Shown: positions 63,967 through 64,000 of the stretch, piece by piece | Layout of the letters: every line of letters begins with the position of its first letter | How positions within the stretch are numbered: position 1 is the stretch's first letter | Assembly (NCBI RefSeq): GCF_011043625.1 | Contig: NZ_JAAKGT010000016.1 | Span: forward strand, 25,324-89,323 | DNA: 64,000 bases | Direction: 5' to 3' | Origin: Caulobacter sp. 602-2 | GTDB lineage: Bacteria > Pseudomonadota > Alphaproteobacteria > Caulobacterales > Caulobacteraceae | The notes under the pieces: generated by a model | What the model was told of the DNA's origin: nothing | What the model saw: only the letters and a program-made list of their open reading frames with translations | Database searches by the model: none | Made by a program: the position numbers and the translations under genes

Positions 63967-64000
63967 CCCCCTCCGGCCCTCCGGGCCACCTCCCCCAAAG
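63966..64000. repeat. Partial family B element, reversed, at window end
   Basis: CCCCCTCCGGCCCTCCGGGCC and CACCTCCCCCA are the reverse complement of the left part of copies 1 and 2. It is truncated by the end of the window. It starts right at the stop of the NAD-binding protein gene. Confidence 0.7.

Overview
The window is chromosomal DNA from a high-GC alphaproteobacterium, most likely Caulobacter or a close relative in the Caulobacteraceae. This rests on very high third-position GC, several TonB-dependent receptors, chemoreceptors of the Caulobacter type, metX-metW, a sucC-sucD-odhA-odhB operon, and protein sequences typical of that family. The assignment is inference from gene content; no species is claimed. 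I saw no tRNA, rRNA, transposase, integrase, phage gene or CRISPR array, so this is mainly core genome.

Layout. 0.2-3.7 kb: a small membrane protein, then a lemA-TPM-TPM-TPM operon. 3.8-7 kb: a thiolase convergent with a sulfatase. 7.3-9.4 kb: a transmembrane chemoreceptor. 9.4-10.9 kb: a small secreted protein and an unfamiliar beta-rich protein that resembles the stem region of pore-forming toxins. 10.9-17.6 kb: lpdA, a secreted S10 carboxypeptidase, a TonB receptor and an SDR. 17.7-25.4 kb: AraC regulator, redoxin, PPK2, rsmE, Sel1 protein, gshA, cupin_5, gloB and a methyltransferase. 25.4-29.6 kb: orphan PII protein, phospholipase D, a lipoprotein hydrolase and an EEP-family protein. 29.6-31.5 kb: metX-metW. 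31.7-35.8 kb: a tight five-gene operon (sixA, DUF952, pyrD, TVP38 family, histidine kinase). 36-41.7 kb: polA and a second chemoreceptor. 41.8-48.3 kb: LytTR regulator, DUF2306, DUF2141, TetR regulator, TonB receptor, MFS carrier. 48.6-53.8 kb: a three-domain GH18-like/deacetylase/glycosyltransferase and a soluble twin-PAS chemoreceptor. 54.4-61 kb: sucCD and odhAB. 61.2-64 kb: aldo/keto reductase, Pr6Pr protein, MmcQ/YjbR protein and an NAD-binding epimerase-like protein.

Metabolically, sucCD plus odhAB supply the lower TCA cycle, and lpdA, needed as E3 by 2-oxoglutarate dehydrogenase, lies about 42 kb away. metXW starts methionine synthesis, gshA and gloB serve glutathione metabolism, and two TonB receptors (one apparently paired with a TetR regulator and an MFS carrier) point to uptake of complex nutrients.

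The most distinctive non-coding feature is a set of short intergenic inverted-repeat elements (at least four families). They lie mostly at gene 3' ends, and one separates metX from metW. One family has 28-bp terminal inverted repeats around an oriented core that occurs in both directions. A 34-bp perfect palindrome overlaps the start of the first TPM gene. The sucD-odhA gap contains a perfect 14-bp-arm hairpin. No clearly new defence or mobile system was found; the best candidates for novelty are the beta-rich protein at 10.0 kb, the trimodular glycan enzyme at 48.6 kb and the repeat families.
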